Below, one piece after another: positions 62,101-64,000 of a stretch of 64,000 nt of DNA. The position numbers and the translations under genes were made by a program. Position 1 is the stretch's first letter. Each line of letters starts with the position of its first letter. Source of the DNA: Brienomyrus brachyistius (Eukaryota > Chordata > Actinopteri > Osteoglossiformes > Mormyridae). The stretch covers positions 16,998,254 to 17,062,253 of the forward strand of contig NC_064555.1 in NCBI RefSeq assembly GCF_023856365.1. The letters are read 5' to 3'. The notes beneath the pieces were generated by a model that had not been told where the DNA came from, searched no databases, and worked only from the letters and a program-made list of their open reading frames with translations.

Positions 62101-64000
62101 AGAAAGATGTGATTGATCAACTGACAGCTGAACTAGGGAAACAGAAAGAGGACATGAACAACTGGACAGAGGAAATGGAGAAAGAGGTGATGAGGATTGA
62201 AGAAATGAAAGCTGATATTCAAAACAAGAAAGAGAAAATTGATCGAGACAGAGGTGATGTAATGAGGGAGATTCTCAAAATGGAAGCTGTTAAAGCTGAG
62301 ATGGATGGACAGAAAAGAGAAATGGAGAAGGAACTGGACAATATTAAAAGGGAGAAAGATGAAATTGATCAAATCAAGTTGCAGCTTCAGAAACAAAAAA
62401 TGGACATAGACAACTGGATAGAAAAGAGGCAGGAGGAAAAAGACAAGATCGAACAGCTGGCAACAGCCCTTCAAAAGGAGAAAGAAACATCTGATCAAAT
62501 AAGAGAAGAAACAAAACTTAAACAACTAAAACTGGAACAGATACAGCAGGAAAAGGACGATATTGAGCAACAAAAGTGTGAGATACAGAAACAGAGAGAG
62601 GAAATGGAAAACTGGATACAGGAAAGACAGCAGGAGAGGACTAGGATTGAACAAATGAAAGAGGATCTTGAAAATGAGAAAGACAAAATTGATCAAGCCA
62701 GAGGTGATGTAATGAGGGAGACTGTCAAAATGGAAGCCATTAAAGCAGAGATGGATGAACAGAAAAGAGAGATGGAGAAGGAACTGGACAATATTAAAAG
62801 GGAGAAAGATGAAATTGATCAAATGAAGTTGAAGCTTCAGAAACAAAAAATGGACACAGACAATTGGATAGAAGAGAGGCAGCAAGAGAAAGACTTGATT
62901 GAAGAAATTAAAGCAAACCTTCAAAAAGAAAAAGAGAAAATTGATCAAACTCGAGAAGATAATTTAAGAGAAGCCAGAAAAATTGCAGATGGCAAAGTTG
63001 AGTTGGACGGGGAAAAGGAAGTAATGGAAAAGCAATTGGAGCAGACTAAGAGGGAGAAGGATGATATGAAAGAATTGAAGGTTAAGCTACAGAAAGAAAA
63101 AGAAGAAATGGAACGACAAAAAGAACAAATGGAAGAGCAATTAGGCCAGATTAAGAGGGAGAAAGAGGAAATTGAGCAAATAAAGGCTGAGCTACAGAAG
63201 CAAAAATTGAACATTGACAACTGGATACAAGAGAGGCAGCAAGAACTGATCAGTATTGAACAAGTAAAAGAGGATCTTGAAAAAAAGAAAGAGAACATTG
63301 ATCAAGCCAGAGATGCTGCAGTGCAGGAGATCAGCAAAATGGAAGCCATGAAAGTGGACATGGATGGACAGAAAGAAAGACTGGAAAGGCAATGGGAAGA
63401 GATGAAGCAGGAGAAAGATGTGATTGATCAACTGACAGCTGAACTAGGGAAACAGAAAGAGGACATGAACAACTGGACAGAGGAAATGGAGAAAGAGGTG
63501 ATGAGGATTGAAGAAATGAAAGCTGATATTCAAAACAAGAAAGAGAAAATTGATCGAGACAGAGGTGATGTAATGAGGGAGATTCTCAAAATGGAAGCTG
63601 TTAAAGCTGAGATGGATGGACAGAAAAGAGAAATGGAGAAGGAACTGGACAATATTAAAAGGGAGAAAGATGAAATTGATCAAATCAAGTTGCAGCTTCA
63701 GAAACAAAAAATGGACATAGACAACTGGATAGAAAAGAGGCAGGAGGAAAAAGACAAGATCGAACAGCTGGCAACAGCCCTTCAAAAGGAGAAAGAAACA
63801 TCTGATCAAATAAGAGAAGAAACAAAACTTAAACAACTAAAACTGGAACAGATACAGCAGGAAAAGGACGATATTGAGCAACAAAAGTGTGAGATACAGA
63901 AACAGAGAGAGGAAATGGAAAACTGGATACAGGAAAGACAGCAGGAGAGGACTAGGATTGAACAAATGAAAGAGGATCCTGAAAATGAGAAAGACAAAAT
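34501..64000 (+). CDS. CARD-domain giant coiled-coil repeat protein (3' end off window)
   Basis: I do not recognise a named orthologue. Exon 1 is 34501-34522 (ATG then MAESRNF), exon 2 is 34877-35125 and exon 3 is 35899-39995; GT/AG sites and phases (1, 1, 0) all agree. Residues 8-90 form a CARD-like six-helix death fold: RDFLEANRERIIWGV, then PQEVMRTLLRGLES, then AFYQILRQMEPRLIEQL. Exon 3 is 1365 codons of charged Glu/Lys/Arg/Gln/Met coiled coil with diverged long repeats (EKRW and ERRRYE motifs recurring). The next open frame, same phase, runs from 40612 to the window end; an AG at 40637 gives a phase-0 join, or the ATG at 40650 could start a separate gene. No stop interrupts it for 23 kb. 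If spliced, over 9,200 residues are visible. CARDs recruit partners by homotypic contact, so a scaffold or filament in inflammasome-like or CARMA-like signalling is plausible but inferred. Automatic pipelines would probably label it golgin- or trichohyalin-like. Confidence 0.82.
35382..35728. mobile_element. Tc1/mariner-like MITE in intron 2 of the CARD gene
   Basis: The 347-bp element has terminal inverted repeats of 23 bp: it opens CAGATGCTCCTCTACTTACG and closes CGTAATTAGAGGAGCGTCTG, with two mismatches. It is flanked on both sides by TA, the target duplication of the Tc1/mariner superfamily. It encodes no transposase and contains a 23-bp minisatellite. Confidence 0.82.
35504..35572. repeat. 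23-bp minisatellite, three units
   Basis: The unit GGGAGTACGCACGCTACG plus CCGCT is repeated three times head to tail; the third differs by one base. It lies wholly inside the MITE at 35382-35728, so it probably arose within that element. Confidence 0.92.
39996..40637 (+). other. Probable intron between exon 3 and the giant repeat exon
   Basis: The donor AG|GTATGT at 39996 is good. In-frame stops occur at 40194-40196 and again at 40591 and 40609, so the two open frames must be joined by splicing if they belong to one gene. The 3' end is unusual because the AG at 40636-40637 lacks a pyrimidine tract. The segment itself shows no coding signal. Confidence 0.55.
40650..42095 (+). CDS. Diverged coiled-coil segment leading into the repeat array (part of the CARD gene)
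   Basis: This frame opens at 40612 and contains an ATG at 40650 with a favourable context (ACAATGG). The first 80 codons are basic and low in coiled-coil character (TKGKRERHLG region). From about 41100 the sequence becomes regular coiled coil. Tryptophan motifs appear at 41175, 41427, 41679 and 41985, spaced 84, 84 and 102 codons, so the 84-residue periodicity is already present before the homogenised array. It is probably internal to the CARD gene; a separate gene starting here is the alternative. Confidence 0.75.
42096..42545 (+). repeat. Truncated 150-codon repeat unit at the head of the array
   Basis: This 450-bp piece equals the first 114 or so codons of the 437-codon unit fused directly to its last 36 or so. 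The missing 287 codons lie exactly between two copies of the MDIDNWIE motif. It sits immediately before the first full unit, in frame. It is either an ancestral short form or the product of recombination between the internal motifs. Confidence 0.85.
42546..64000 (+). repeat. In-frame tandem array of 1,311-bp (437-codon) coding units
   Basis: Unit starts: 42546, 43857, 45168, 46584, 47895, 49311, 50622, 51933, 53349, 54660, 55971, 57282, 58593, 59904, 61215, 62526, and a partial at 63837. Thirteen complete units are 1,311 bp; three (from 45168, 47895 and 51933) are 1,416 bp because a 105-bp, 35-codon block is duplicated. All stay in frame. Within a unit, tryptophans of NWIxERQ-type motifs fall at residues 30, 114, 233, 317 and 401, giving spacings of 84, 119, 84, 84 and 66. 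The units are nearly identical in DNA. The coding strand is overwhelmingly purine. The protein would be a continuous alpha-helical rod. Copy number depends on correct assembly. Confidence 0.96.

Noticed and set aside
40193..63997. Dozens of minus-strand ORFs (60-230 codons, Phe/Leu/Ser-rich) repeating every 1,311 bp
   Set aside because: They are antisense shadows of the purine-rich coiled-coil coding strand; their composition and period simply mirror the plus-strand units.
42546..64000. CRISPR array or satellite DNA
   Set aside because: Units are 1.3 kb, lack spacers, and keep one open frame throughout; this is a coding tandem repeat in a eukaryotic gene.

Overview
The window is vertebrate nuclear DNA, almost certainly from a teleost fish. 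Genes are split by GT-AG introns, proteins match vertebrate families exon by exon, and introns carry CA microsatellites, tRNA-derived SINEs, small TIR elements and a 'tccatccattttcc' interspersed repeat of a kind typical of fish genomes. There are three real genes, two on the minus strand and one on the plus strand; nearly all other open frames are shadows or repeat translations.

1-14,859 (minus): zmym4, a MYM-type zinc-finger protein. I could follow 27 coding exons with consistent splice phases from the ATG at 14,859 to a donor at 590; the last coding exon(s) lie off the left edge. 14,860-24,272: intergenic DNA with a MITE, a fish repeat and several well-formed minus-strand splice-site pairs ending in a polyadenylation signal, probably alternative 3' exons of sfpq or a separate non-coding RNA. 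24,273-30,167 (minus): a complete ten-exon sfpq gene (DBHS RNA/DNA-binding paraspeckle protein, 589 aa). The sfpq-zmym4 neighbourhood resembles human 1p34.3. 30,168-34,500: sfpq promoter, then repeat-rich intergenic DNA.

34,501-64,000 (plus, runs off the right edge): the outstanding feature. Two small exons encode a CARD-type death-fold domain, joined in phase to a 4.1-kb exon of charged coiled coil, and then (probably after one intron) to an uninterrupted open frame from about 40,612 to the window end. From 42,546 this frame is an in-frame tandem array of 437-codon (1,311-bp) units: 16 complete copies plus the start of another, nearly identical to each other, three carrying an extra 35 codons. 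Each unit is built from degenerate 84-residue sub-repeats marked by a tryptophan motif (NWIxERQ). The predicted product exceeds 9,200 residues inside the window alone. A CARD joined to a giant, recently homogenised coiled-coil rod is the best candidate for an undescribed system; by analogy with other CARD proteins it may be an innate-immune or cell-death scaffold, but that is inference.

zmym4 and sfpq are both nuclear regulators; the CARD gene shows no functional link to them beyond position.
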